From DASSKK01 sp035690495 (GTDB lineage: Bacteria; Actinomycetota; Actinomycetes; Propionibacteriales; Nocardioidaceae): DNA of 64,000 nt. The position numbers and the translations under genes are program-made. The notes below the pieces were generated by a model. That model searched no databases, was not told where the DNA came from, and worked only from the letters and a program-made list of their open reading frames with translations. The DNA lies in NCBI GenBank assembly GCA_035690495.1, contig DASSKK010000003.1, positions 124,001 through 188,000 on the forward strand. The letters are read 5' to 3'. Position 1 is the stretch's first letter, and every line of letters starts with the position of its first letter. Of this stretch, positions 7,729 to 16,163 are shown in pieces.

Positions 7729-8864
7729 GACGGCAACTCTAGGAGATGCATGATCCGCGGAAGCCTCATCCGGAGATCGGCGAGTGCCGCCTCGGTCGAC
7801 TCCGGTTCGCCGATCGCCTGCTGCGCGACTCCGGCCGGGTCGCCGGCGGCGATCCAGGCGCGGATCCCGGCGATGCCGACCCGCTTCAGCGGGACGACTG
7901 CCTCGAGGATCTCCCGCGCACCCGGTCCGCCGTACGACGTGGCGATCAGCCGGAGTCGGTGCGCTGCCTGCCGGTCGTCGACCGGCCGGAACAGCGGGAC
8001 CGCGTTCCAGGCCAGGTGCGCGAGCTCGAAGACCCGTGTCGAGGGTCCTGCCATGTCCCAGTCGAAGACACCCACCAGGCGGTCGCCCAGGAAGCAGCAG
8101 TTGTACGGCCCCAGGTCGTTGTGTCCGACCAGCCGGTCCTGCGGGGCCGCGCCGCCGGTCGACAGCTCGAAGAACCGCCACGGTCCGGGGTCGTCGAAGC
8201 CCGCCACCGCGTCGTGCAGTCTCCGGGCCCAGCCGGCAAGAGCGACGAGCTGGGCCTCGGTGAGCAGCTCCGTGTCGACGTCGACGACCCGGCCGGGCAG
8301 GTAGGTCAGCACCTCCCGGCCGCGCGCGTCGATCCCGAGCACGCGCGGCACGGCGGGCACGTCCTGCTCCGCGAGGCGGCCGAGCAGCCGGTGCACGGCT
8401 GGAGTCCATGGCCCTGTCGGCCGTCGTAGCGTCCCGCCGATCCGGACCGCACCGCCGACGTTGCCGCCGGCCAGCGGCTCGCCGTCCAGCAACAGCTCGC
8501 GCAACGGGTCCAGGAACGGCCGGTCCGCGGGCAGCCAGTCGACGTCGTCGAGCTCCTCCGGGCCCAGCCAGCGGACCGCTTCGTGCTCCGTCGGCACCGG
8601 CTCGCCCCCGACCAGGCCGCAGGTCGCCACCGTGAGCTCGAAGCCCGCGCCGATGGACACGGAGCCGGGAAGCCAGCCGCCGACCCGCACGGTGCAGCCG
8701 AGCTCCTCGCGGATCTCGCGAGCCACGGCCTGCCCGGCGGTCTCGCCGGGCTCGACCTTCCCGCCGGGGAACTCCCAGCCGGCCGGGCGCGTGCGCCGGG
8801 CGGCCAGCACCCGCCCAGCCGCGACGATCGCCGCGCCCACGACGGTCACGGGCAGGTCAGGCAT
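7725..8864 (-). CDS. NUDIX hydrolase fused to an APH-type phosphotransferase
   Basis: One uninterrupted 379-aa protein holds two enzymes. Residues 1-130 are MutT-like, with a complete Nudix box at 34-56 (GGKVEPGETAGQ then AVAREIREELG). From about residue 150 an aminoglycoside/choline-kinase-type fold follows: GREVLTYLPGRVVDV, the catalytic loop GHNDLGPYN with His248-Asn249-Asp250, and the metal-binding FDWDMAGPST. Substrates are unknown; a nucleotide and a small-molecule alcohol are the family expectations. A TAGCGT box 7 nt before the ATG indicates a leaderless start. It leads an operon with mshB. Confidence 0.88.
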   Translation of the reverse strand: MPDLPVTVVGAAIVAAGRVLAARRTRPAGWEFPGGKVEPGETAGQAVAREIREELGCTVRVGGWLPGSVSIGAGFELTVATCGLVGGEPVPTEHEAVRWLGPEELDDVDWLPADRPFLDPLRELLLDGEPLAGGNVGGAVRIGGTLRRPTGPWTPAVHRLLGRLAEQDVPAVPRVLGIDARGREVLTYLPGRVVDVDTELLTEAQLVALAGWARRLHDAVAGFDDPGPWRFFELSTGGAAPQDRLVGHNDLGPYNCCFLGDRLVGVFDWDMAGPSTRVFELAHLAWNAVPLFRPVDDRQAAHRLRLIATSYGGPGAREILEAVVPLKRVGIAGIRAWIAAGDPAGVAQQAIGEPESTEAALADLRMRLPRIMHLLELPS

Positions 8865-8978
8865 GTCTTTGACGCTACTGGGGACTCCACCCATGCACGT
8901 CGCCGCCCTTGGGGACGTGAGAGGATCTCGTTGCGGCGGGGCTTCGAGTCTGCGGTGCGGTGACTGGAGGATCGACCT

Positions 8979-9410
8979 ATGAGGTTCGCCGCGATCTCCA
9001 CGTGGGTCGCAGCCGCGCTCGTGGGCAGCTACCTGCTCGCCACCTGGGTCGCCAACGACGGCCTCCGGCGCAAGAGCGACACTTCGTCGCGGTTCGCGCC
9101 ACAGCTCATCTTCAGCCACGGCGGCCTGGCCGCGACCGGTCTGCTCGTGTGGATCGGCTACCTCGTCGTCGGGGTCACCGCGATCGCGTGGGCCGCGCTG
9201 GGGCTGCTCGGCGTGGTGGCCACGCTCGGAGCCACCATGTTCGGCCTGTGGCTCCGCGGCGGACACGGTCAGCCGCGGGGCAAGCACGCCTCCGGACCAC
9301 GCCACGCGGCCGAGGACAACTTCCCGCCACCGGCGGTGTGGACCCACGGTCTGTTCGCGGTGGCGACGGTCGGCCTCGTGCTCGCGACCGCGCTGCGCAC
9401 CATCCCCTGA
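8979..9410 (+). CDS. Small membrane protein, function unknown
   Basis: The 143-aa protein has three to four hydrophobic segments: residues 4-25, about 42-66, 67-90 and 118-138. A short hydrophilic stretch (RGGHGQPRGKHASG) lies between the last two. No enzymatic motif is visible. It is divergent from the NUDIX-APH operon and convergent with the thioesterase gene. A weak GGAGGATCGACCT element precedes the ATG. I do not recognise a family. Confidence 0.75.
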   Translation: MRFAAISTWVAAALVGSYLLATWVANDGLRRKSDTSSRFAPQLIFSHGGLAATGLLVWIGYLVVGVTAIAWAALGLLGVVATLGATMFGLWLRGGHGQPRGKHASGPRHAAEDNFPPPAVWTHGLFAVATVGLVLATALRTIP

Positions 9411-9425
9411 CCGGGTCCGGTTCTC

Positions 9426-10355
9426 CTACTCGCGCGGCGCCCGGGCCAGCTGCCGCGACTGGGCGACCAGCCGGCCGGCGGAGTCCCACACCTCGGCGTC
9501 CTCCTCGAACAGCCCGCCGGCGAAGTTCCTGGTCGCGTGGGTCACCTGCAGCCAGCCGGGAGCGGGAGTGGCGCGCACGTGCGCGGTCAGCTCCAGCGTC
9601 GGAGCCCATCCGTAGCGGCCCAGGTCGAAGGTCACCGGAGGCAGCGCGTCGACGGCGAGCAGCAGCATCAGTGGGTCGGGCTCGCGCACGTCAGCCAGCC
9701 GCAGCCAGCCTCGCAGCATCCCGCGACCGCTGGGCTGCTCGACCGCCCAGCCGACGCAGGACGGGTCGAGCCGCAGGTCGAGGCGGTCCAGCAGCGACGC
9801 CCGGGCCTTGAACTCGGGCGGGGCGAGCTCACCCCCGATGCAGTCCTCCGGCGGCGGCATCGAGGGCGGGACCGCGGTGGTCGCCGTCTGGTCGGGAAGC
9901 GAGGCCAGGTCCCCGAACGTCGCCAGGGCGCGGATCCGCGTCGTCGGCTCGGCGTTCTCGGTCTGGGTCAGGGCGACCGCTCCGGTGGACATGCTCCGGC
10001 CGCGGCGGATCGCCTCGGTGCGCAGCACCGCCGGTCCGGGCTGTGCGGCGGACAGGTAGTAGGCGCTGATCGACAAGGGGTCGCGATGCCCCTTCTCTGC
10101 GAGGGTCATCCGCATGGCGTTGGCGCAGGTCGCCAGCAGCATGCCGCCGTTGATGCCGGCGCCGATCGTCCAGCCCTCGCCGAGCTGTACGTCGTACACG
10201 TGCGGCTCCTCGCGACGAGGACGCACCGCCACTGCGGCGTCGAACTCTGTTGTCCCCGCCGTCCCGCCCCCGTCTGTTGTCCCCGCCGTCCCGCCCCCGT
10301 CTGTCTTCCCCGCCGTCCCGCCCTCGTCTGTTGTCCCGTCGTCGAGGATGCTCAC
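9426..10355 (-). CDS. Thioesterase family protein (double hot-dog) with an N-terminal minisatellite
   Basis: The core (LGEGWTIGAGINGGMLLATC, then SISAYYLSAAQPGPAVL, then GRSMSTGAVALTQTE) is the acyl-CoA thioesterase-like double hot-dog fold seen in actinobacterial 4HBT_3 proteins. It would cleave acyl-CoA esters in the cytoplasm. Residues about 10-37 are three repeats of a nine-residue Gly/Thr-rich unit (GGTAGTTDG-like) coded by a DNA minisatellite. The GTG at 10355 is chosen because TAGCGT lies exactly 7 nt upstream, as at other leaderless genes here; an upstream GTG at 10406 has no such signal. Confidence 0.85.
   Translation of the reverse strand: MSILDDGTTDEGGTAGKTDGGGTAGTTDGGGTAGTTEFDAAVAVRPRREEPHVYDVQLGEGWTIGAGINGGMLLATCANAMRMTLAEKGHRDPLSISAYYLSAAQPGPAVLRTEAIRRGRSMSTGAVALTQTENAEPTTRIRALATFGDLASLPDQTATTAVPPSMPPPEDCIGGELAPPEFKARASLLDRLDLRLDPSCVGWAVEQPSGRGMLRGWLRLADVREPDPLMLLLAVDALPPVTFDLGRYGWAPTLELTAHVRATPAPGWLQVTHATRNFAGGLFEEDAEVWDSAGRLVAQSRQLARAPRE
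10246..10338 (-). repeat. 27-bp C-rich minisatellite, 3 units plus a partial, inside the thioesterase gene
   Basis: Units lie at 10246-10272, 10273-10299 and 10300-10326, with a partial copy to 10338. Units 1 and 2 are identical; unit 3 differs at a few bases. The length is a multiple of three, so the reading frame is kept. The core GTCCCCGCCGTCCCGCC resembles repeats at 13775, 37933 and 62367. Confidence 0.9.
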
Positions 10356-10428
10356 CGGCGCAACGCTATCCGGCTCGTTCGGCGAGCGGGGTGGCGCGTC
10401 CGGCACCCTGGGAGGGAGGTGCCGGACG

Positions 10429-10836
10429 CTAGTCGATGGGCTGGCGCTGTGCGGGGATCCGGGCCCGCTGTGCCACCAGGTGCACGGTCACGTAGTGACC
10501 GGCGTTGCTGTTCCGGCTGGCGGCCTCGAACTCCACGTGCTCGCCGTCCACCCGCAACGCGTGTGCCTCCCAGAACGGGTAGCGGACCCGGTCGGCCCAG
10601 ATCTTCTCCAGCTGCGCGGCGATCGCCTTCTCGGCCAGATAGGGCCGGAACTCGCACATCGCGATCACCAGCCGGTCGGGGTCGTCGGTCTGCTCCACCT
10701 CGACCTTCTCGAACAGCCCGCTGGACTCCAGCAGGCTTCGAAGGTTGCCCTCCACGGCTGTGACGTCGCCGGTCGTCCCCCGAGGTGCGTTGTCCTGGAC
10801 GGCCGTGCGCAGGGTGTGAAACTGCACAAGGTCCAT
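10429..10836 (-). CDS. Hypothetical protein
   Basis: The 135-aa soluble protein (MDLVQFHTLRTAVQDNAPRG, then EGNLRSLLESSGLFEKVEVE, then AMCEFRPYLAEKAIAAQLEK) has no signal peptide or membrane segment. The pattern of a long helix, a strand with EVEQTDDPDRLVIAM and a later GHYVTVHLVA strand suggests a small alpha/beta fold. I do not recognise the family. It stands alone between the thioesterase gene and the divergent ABC operon. GTG or ATG starts upstream at up to 10887 are possible but extend into low-quality Arg-rich sequence. Confidence 0.7.
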   Translation of the reverse strand: MDLVQFHTLRTAVQDNAPRGTTGDVTAVEGNLRSLLESSGLFEKVEVEQTDDPDRLVIAMCEFRPYLAEKAIAAQLEKIWADRVRYPFWEAHALRVDGEHVEFEAASRNSNAGHYVTVHLVAQRARIPAQRQPID

Positions 10837-10976
10837 GACGGAATGGTGCCGTGTCGCGGCCCTGATCCGGCAGACCTCCGCGGGCAAATACCCCGGGGAG
10901 GTTCGTTACCAAAGCGGACGAAATACAGCGAACCGGAGGTAAAATTTCTCCGTCGGCATCCATGCGGAATGCGCGC

Positions 10977-11008
10977 TTGACCTTGACGCAGGGTCAGGGT
11001 TGCACGGT
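10977..11008 (+). promoter_or_regulatory. Putative MerR-type promoter and operator of the ABC exporter operon
   Basis: TTGACC (10977-10982) and a weak CACGGT (11003-11008) are spaced 20 bp apart. The inverted repeat ACCTTGAC-GCAGG-GTCAGGGT (10980-11000) lies between them; 7 of 8 arm positions pair. MerR regulators act on promoters with 19-20-bp spacers, and a MerR gene ends this operon. The -10 box is 6 nt before the ATG at 11015, so the message may be leaderless. Confidence 0.55.
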
Positions 11009-11014
11009 CTTCCC

Positions 11015-11827
11015 ATGACCACGACCCCAGCCATCCATGTCGCCGGACTGACCAAGTCCTACGGCGACCACCCGGTGCTCCGCGGCGTCGACTTCGACGT
11101 GGCGCGGGGCAGCATCTTCGCGCTGCTCGGCTCCAACGGGGCCGGCAAGACCACCGCCGTCAGGATCCTCGCCACGCTGCTGAAGGCGGACGCGGGCACG
11201 GCCATCGTCGAGGACCACGACGTCGCCACCCAGGCGGCGCAGGTGCGGGAGTCGATCAGCCTCACCGGACAGTTCGCAGCGGTCGACGAGATACTGACCG
11301 GCCGGGAGAACCTGGTGCTCATCGCCAAGCTGCGGCACGTGGCCGACCCGCGGCGCGTCGCGGACGACCTGCTGGCCCGGTTCTCGCTGACCGACGCGGG
11401 CTCGCGGCGGGTGGCGACGTTCTCCGGGGGCATGCGCCGGCGCCTCGACATCGCGATGAGCCTGATCGGCAACCCGCCCGTGCTCTTCCTGGACGAGCCG
11501 ACCACCGGGCTCGATCCGCAGGCGCGCAGCGAGGTGTGGCAGACCGTCAAGGCGCTCGCCGCCGGCGGCGCCACGGTGCTGCTCACCACCCAGTATCTGG
11601 AGGAGGCCGAGCAGCTCGCCGACCGGATCGCGATCCTCCACCACGGTCGGATCATCGCGAACGGGACCCTCGCCGAGCTCAACGCCCTGCTCCCGCCCGC
11701 GAAGGTCGAGTACGTCGAGAAGCAGCCGACCCTGGAGGAGATCTTCCTCGCGGTCGTCGGCGACGACACCGGCGCTGAAGGCAGTCCCGACGACACGACA
11801 GCCGTCCCGGCCGGCACGGACAACTAG
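11015..11827 (+). CDS. DrrA-type ABC transporter ATP-binding protein
   Basis: This 270-aa ATPase powers export of drugs or lipophilic molecules together with the following permease. Walker A is GSNGAGKTT, the signature FSGGMRRRLDIAMSL and Walker B VLFLDEPTTGLD, followed by the H-loop region TQYLEEAEQLADRIAIL. The C-terminal segment (LPPAKVEYVEKQPTLEEIFL) is typical of the DrrA/ABC-2 group. It is 10 bp upstream of the permease and near a MerR gene, an arrangement common in drug-responsive actinobacterial exporters. The substrate is unknown. Confidence 0.92.
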   Translation: MTTTPAIHVAGLTKSYGDHPVLRGVDFDVARGSIFALLGSNGAGKTTAVRILATLLKADAGTAIVEDHDVATQAAQVRESISLTGQFAAVDEILTGRENLVLIAKLRHVADPRRVADDLLARFSLTDAGSRRVATFSGGMRRRLDIAMSLIGNPPVLFLDEPTTGLDPQARSEVWQTVKALAAGGATVLLTTQYLEEAEQLADRIAILHHGRIIANGTLAELNALLPPAKVEYVEKQPTLEEIFLAVVGDDTGAEGSPDDTTAVPAGTDN

Positions 11828-11837
11828 AGGAGTCACC

Positions 11838-12599
11838 ATGAACAAGCGCTTCTTCGGCGACACCGCCACATTGCTGGGACGGTCCCTGCGTCACGTCCTG
11901 CGCAGCCCGGACACCATCGTCACCACCGCGATCACACCGATCGCGATGCTGCTGCTGTTCGTGTACGTCTTCGGCGGCGCGATCGACACCGGCGGGGTCG
12001 CGTACGTGAACTACCTGCTGCCGGGCGTCTTGCTCATCACCGTCGCCTCCGGCATCGCTTACACGGCCTACCGGCTGTTCACCGATGTCTCGGGCGGCGT
12101 CTTCGAGCGGTTCCAGTCGATGCCGATCGCCCGTTCGGCGGTGCTGTGGGGGCATGTGCTGACCTCGGTGGTCGCCAACCTGGTCTCGCTTGGCCTGGTC
12201 GTGCTCGTCGCAGTGGCGATGGGCTTCCGCTCCGGAGCCGGAGTCCTCGCCTGGCTCGGGGTCGCCGGGATCCTCCTGCTGTTCACGCTGACCCTGACCT
12301 GGCTCGCTGTGATCCCCGGCCTGACCGCGAAGTCGGTGGACGCGGTGAGCGGGTTCTCCTACCCGCTGATCTTCCTGCCGTTCGTCAGCTCGGCCTTCGT
12401 GCCCACCCACGGCATGCCCGGCCCGGTGCGCTGGTTCGCGGAGCACCAGCCCGTCACGTCGATCGTGGACACGCTCCGCAGCCTCTACACCGAGCAGCCG
12501 GTCGGCAACGGCATCTGGACGGCGCTCGCCTGGTGCGTCGGCCTGCTGATCGTGGCCTACGCGCTGGCGATGCGCGCCTACCACCGCAAGGTCGCCTGA
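11838..12599 (+). CDS. DrrB-type ABC-2 transporter permease
   Basis: The 253-aa permease has six hydrophobic segments, the first at about residues 31-52 (AITPIAMLLLFVYVFGGAID) and the last near 230-247. It contains the ABC-2 type pattern FERFQSMPIARSAVLWG between segments. An AGAGGAG ribosome binding site sits before ATG 11838. It would form the membrane channel for the ATPase encoded just upstream. The segment KSVDAVSGFSYPLIFLPFVS is typical of DrrB-like efflux permeases. Confidence 0.92.
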   Translation: MNKRFFGDTATLLGRSLRHVLRSPDTIVTTAITPIAMLLLFVYVFGGAIDTGGVAYVNYLLPGVLLITVASGIAYTAYRLFTDVSGGVFERFQSMPIARSAVLWGHVLTSVVANLVSLGLVVLVAVAMGFRSGAGVLAWLGVAGILLLFTLTLTWLAVIPGLTAKSVDAVSGFSYPLIFLPFVSSAFVPTHGMPGPVRWFAEHQPVTSIVDTLRSLYTEQPVGNGIWTALAWCVGLLIVAYALAMRAYHRKVA

Positions 12600-12715
12600 C
12601 CGGATGGAGCCGCACACGTGGACTGCGATACTCGGCCGAGTGACGTCAAGACCCTGCGGCCGCTGCGTGGACGAGTGGCGCGGCTCCCCGATCAGAACGT
12701 GACGCGGCACCGATG

Positions 12716-13489
12716 ATGCTGACGATCAGCCAGCTCGCGTCGTACGCCGGTGTGACGGTGCGCGCGGTCCGCCACTACCACGCCAAGGGACTGCTTCCCG
12801 AGCCCGAACGCGACCACTCCGGCTACCGCCGCTACGACGCGGCCGCGGTGGTCGAGCTCGTGAAGATCCGCAGCCTGGCCGAGGTCGGCGTACCGCTGTC
12901 GCGGGTGCGCGAGCTGCTCGCGGCAGACGACGAGGAGTTCGCCGCGGCGGTCGAGGACATCGACCGCCGCCTGCGCGCCGAGATCCGGGAACGCCAACAC
13001 CACCGCGAGCGGATCGCCCAGCTGGCCGCCGGGGACAGTCTGGTGCTGCCGCCGGAGGCGGTCGCCTACCTCGACCGGATGCGCGACTTCGGGTTCCGGG
13101 AGCGGCTGATCGAGGTCGAACGCGACAGCTGGATCCTGCTCGCGGCCCAGATGCCGGACGCGGTGCCGGACCTCATGGCGATCAAGCACGCGCAGATCGA
13201 GAACGGAGCGCTGCGTCGGCTGTACCTCGACATCGGCGACCTCGCCGACTGCGAGCCCGACGACCCGCGGCTGCCGGCACTCGCCGACCGGGTAGCCGCC
13301 TTCATCGAGGCCGCGTCCGCCCAGGCCGCCGGCATGGAGGACGAGCACCCCGTCAGCGAGGACCTGGTGGATCTCCTCGACGCCGCGTTCATCGACTCCT
13401 TCCCGTGTGCGCCGCGCCTGCTCGAGCTCCTCGAGGAGCGCGGCTGGACCGGCTGGACCGACATCAGGCGCGTCGACACCGCGCTGTGA
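12716..13489 (+). CDS. MerR-family transcriptional regulator
   Basis: The N-terminal winged HTH is clear: MLTISQLASYAGVTVRAVRH, YHAKGLLPEPERDHSGYRRY and VELVKIRSLAEVGVPLSRVR. The remaining 180 residues are acidic and helical, without metal-binding Cys pairs, so a small-molecule ligand is likelier than a metal. It lies 116 bp behind the exporter permease on the same strand and probably controls it through the operator at 10977-11008. ATG 12713, one codon earlier, is equally possible. Confidence 0.9.
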   Translation: MLTISQLASYAGVTVRAVRHYHAKGLLPEPERDHSGYRRYDAAAVVELVKIRSLAEVGVPLSRVRELLAADDEEFAAAVEDIDRRLRAEIRERQHHRERIAQLAAGDSLVLPPEAVAYLDRMRDFGFRERLIEVERDSWILLAAQMPDAVPDLMAIKHAQIENGALRRLYLDIGDLADCEPDDPRLPALADRVAAFIEAASAQAAGMEDEHPVSEDLVDLLDAAFIDSFPCAPRLLELLEERGWTGWTDIRRVDTAL

Positions 13490-13518
13490 TCGGCCCGTGC
13501 CGCATCGGTGCTCCCGGC

Positions 13519-16077
13519 TCAGAGCCTGGCCAGGTCGGTGACGCGCAGCACCAGCTCGCCTGCCTCGTCGCTGGCGTCCAGGTCGACCTCGGCGAAGATC
13601 CGCCAGTCGTGGTCTCCGGCCGGGTCGCCGAGGATCTGCTGGACCCGCCACAGGCGCGGCTCGCGCTCGATGACCAGCATGGCCGGACCGCGCGCGTCGG
13701 GTCCGGTGTCGATCCAGTCGTGCTCGGCGAAGTAGGCGTCGAGGGCCTCACGCCACCTCGTCGCCCCCATGCGCTGTTCCCCTCCCGCCGTCCCACCCCC
13801 TGGGCTCCCGCTGTCGAGCGCGCCGAGCTCCTCGGCGCGGTCGAGCGCCGCCAGCTCGACCCGGCGGAACATCGCGTTGCGGACCAGGACGGTGAACGCT
13901 CGCTCGTTGGCGGTGACCGGCCGGGGCTCCTCGACGCGTGAGGGCGTTGCCTCGACCGGCTCGGCCGCCGGATCGGTGAGCCGTTCCCACTCGTCGAGCA
14001 GGCTGGAGTCGGTCTGCCGGACCATCTCGCCGAGCCACTCGACCAGGTCGGTGAGCTCCTCGGTGCGGTAGGAGTCCGGCACGGTCTGGCGCAGCGCCTT
14101 GAAAGTGTCGGAGAGGTAGCGCAACACCAGCCCCTCCGAGCGCGCCAGGCCATAGAAGGCGACGTACTCGCTGAAAGTCATCGACCGCTCGTACATGTCG
14201 CGAACCACCGACTTCGGCGACAGCGAGTGCTCGGCAACCCACGGGTGGCCCTTGCGGTAGAGCTCGAAGGTCGCCTCCAGCAGCTCGGCCAGCGGCTTGG
14301 GCCAGTCCACGTCCTCGAGCAGGTCCATCCGCTCGTCGTACTCGATGCCGTCGGCCTTCATCTCCGCCACCGCCTCCCCGCGGGCGCGGCGCTGCTGGGC
14401 GAACAGCACCTGCCGGGGATCCTCCAGCGTCGCCTCGATCACCGACACCACGTCGAGCGGGTAGGCCGGCTGGGCGGGGTCGAGGGTCTCCAGGGTGGCC
14501 AGCGCGTACGTCGACAGCGGCTGGTTGAGCGCGAAGTCGTAGGGCAGATCGGCCTCGAGCCGACACGTCCGACCGTCCGGGGCGGGCGGGTCGAGCCGGC
14601 GCACTACCCCGGCGGTGAGCAGGCTGCGGTAGATCGCGACGGCGCGGCGCACCAGCCGGACCTGGGCGCGAGGCTCCTCGTGGTTGTCGCGCAGCAACCG
14701 CTTCAGCGCCTGCCACGGGTCGCCCGCCTCTTCGCGCCGCGCAAGCACGTTGAGCAGCATCGAGTGGCTGACGCGCATCCGCGAGGTCAGCGGCTCCGGC
14801 TCGGCGGCCCTGAGCCGTTCGAAGCCCTCCTCGGTCCAGGTCACCACCCCTTCCGGGGCCTTCTTGCGCTGGACCTTGCGGCGCGCCTTGGCGTCGTCGC
14901 CGGCCTTGGCGAGCGCCTTGTGGTTCTCCACGACGTGGTCGGGCGCCTGCACCACGACGGTCCCGGACGTGTCGAAGCCGGCCCGACCGGCCCGGCCGGC
15001 GATCTGGTGGAACTCGCGCGCCTTGAGCAGCCGCTGCCGCGTGCCGTCGTACTTGCTCAGCGAGGTGAACACCACCGTGCGGATCGGGACGTTGATGCCC
15101 ACGCCGAGGGTGTCGGTGCCGCAGACCACCTTGAGCAGTCCGGCCTGGGCGAGCGTCTCGACGAGGCGGCGGTACTTCGGCAGCATCCCGGCGTGGTGCA
15201 CGCCGATGCCTTGCCGGACCAGGCGGGACAGCGTCTTGCCGAAGCCTGCGCTGAACCGGAAGCCGCCGATGGTCTCGGCGATCAGGTCCCGCTCCTCCCG
15301 CGTGCACACGTTCATGCTGGTGAGCGCCTGGGCGCGCTCGACGGCGGCCGCCTGGGTGAAGTGCACGACGTACACGGGTGCCTGGTGGGTGGTCAGCAGC
15401 TCTTCGAGCGTCTCGTGCAACGGGCTCAGCGCCCACTCGAAGCTGAGGGGGACCGGCCTGGTGGTCGAGCTGACGACCGCGGTGGGGCGTCCGGTGCGCC
15501 GGGTCAGGTCGGACTCGAAGCGGCGTACGTCGCCCAGCGTCGCCGACATCAGCACGAACTGCGCCTGCGGGAGCTCGATCAGCGGGACCTGCCACGCCCA
15601 GCCGCGGTCCGGGTCGGCGTAGAAGTGGAACTCGTCCATCACCACCTGACCGACGTCGGCGGCGGCCCCTTCGCGCAGCGCGATGTTGGCGAGCACCTCC
15701 GCGGTGCAGGCGACGATCGGCGCGCCGGGGTTGACGGCGGCGTCGCCGGTCATCATGCCGACCCGCTCCGGGCCGAAGACCGCGCACAGTGCGAAGAACT
15801 TCTCGCTGACCAGGGCCTTGATGGGCGCGGTGTAGAAGCTGCGCCGGCCCTCGGCGAGCGCGCTGAAGTGCGCTCCGGTGGCGATCATCGACTTGCCCGA
15901 GCCGGTCGGCGTGGACACGATCATGTGCGACCCGGTCATCACCTCGACCAGCGCCTCCTCCTGCGCGGGGTAGAGACTCATCTGCTGCTCGCGCACCCAG
16001 CTCTCGAACGCGTCGTAGAGGCTGTCCGGATCCGGGTCGCTCGGCAGCAGGTCGGTCAGTGACGTAGGCGGCGACAT
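13519..16077 (-). CDS. DEAD/DEAH-box helicase, DUF3516 family
   Basis: This 852-aa protein is a Ski2-like superfamily 2 RNA/DNA helicase. Motif I is STPTGSGKS at about residue 56, motif II is DEFH (VVMDEFHFYADP), motif III is LMSATL and motif VI is HQIAGRAGRAG. The C-terminal half carries the DUF3516 region found in actinobacteria. A G-rich 26-bp tract at 13775-13800 adds the in-frame insert GSPGGGTAGGEQ just before the last domain, related to the minisatellite at 10246. It is convergent with the merR gene and divergent from the PLP enzyme gene. Confidence 0.92.
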   Translation of the reverse strand: MSPPTSLTDLLPSDPDPDSLYDAFESWVREQQMSLYPAQEEALVEVMTGSHMIVSTPTGSGKSMIATGAHFSALAEGRRSFYTAPIKALVSEKFFALCAVFGPERVGMMTGDAAVNPGAPIVACTAEVLANIALREGAAADVGQVVMDEFHFYADPDRGWAWQVPLIELPQAQFVLMSATLGDVRRFESDLTRRTGRPTAVVSSTTRPVPLSFEWALSPLHETLEELLTTHQAPVYVVHFTQAAAVERAQALTSMNVCTREERDLIAETIGGFRFSAGFGKTLSRLVRQGIGVHHAGMLPKYRRLVETLAQAGLLKVVCGTDTLGVGINVPIRTVVFTSLSKYDGTRQRLLKAREFHQIAGRAGRAGFDTSGTVVVQAPDHVVENHKALAKAGDDAKARRKVQRKKAPEGVVTWTEEGFERLRAAEPEPLTSRMRVSHSMLLNVLARREEAGDPWQALKRLLRDNHEEPRAQVRLVRRAVAIYRSLLTAGVVRRLDPPAPDGRTCRLEADLPYDFALNQPLSTYALATLETLDPAQPAYPLDVVSVIEATLEDPRQVLFAQQRRARGEAVAEMKADGIEYDERMDLLEDVDWPKPLAELLEATFELYRKGHPWVAEHSLSPKSVVRDMYERSMTFSEYVAFYGLARSEGLVLRYLSDTFKALRQTVPDSYRTEELTDLVEWLGEMVRQTDSSLLDEWERLTDPAAEPVEATPSRVEEPRPVTANERAFTVLVRNAMFRRVELAALDRAEELGALDSGSPGGGTAGGEQRMGATRWREALDAYFAEHDWIDTGPDARGPAMLVIEREPRLWRVQQILGDPAGDHDWRIFAEVDLDASDEAGELVLRVTDLARL
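13775..13800 (-). repeat. Single G-rich repeat unit inside the helicase gene
   Basis: The plus strand reads TGTTCCCCTCCCGCCGTCCC then ACCCCC. This matches the core of the minisatellites at 10246, 37933 and 62367. It codes an in-frame Gly-rich insert between two conserved parts of the helicase C-terminus. Confidence 0.65.
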
Positions 16078-16163
16078 AGGCGTCTCATTCTGCCGGACCC
16101 CCGTTCCGCCCCCGCCACCTCACCTGCTTTCCCGCGGGTCGGCGGGGTGGGCAGGATGGGGGG

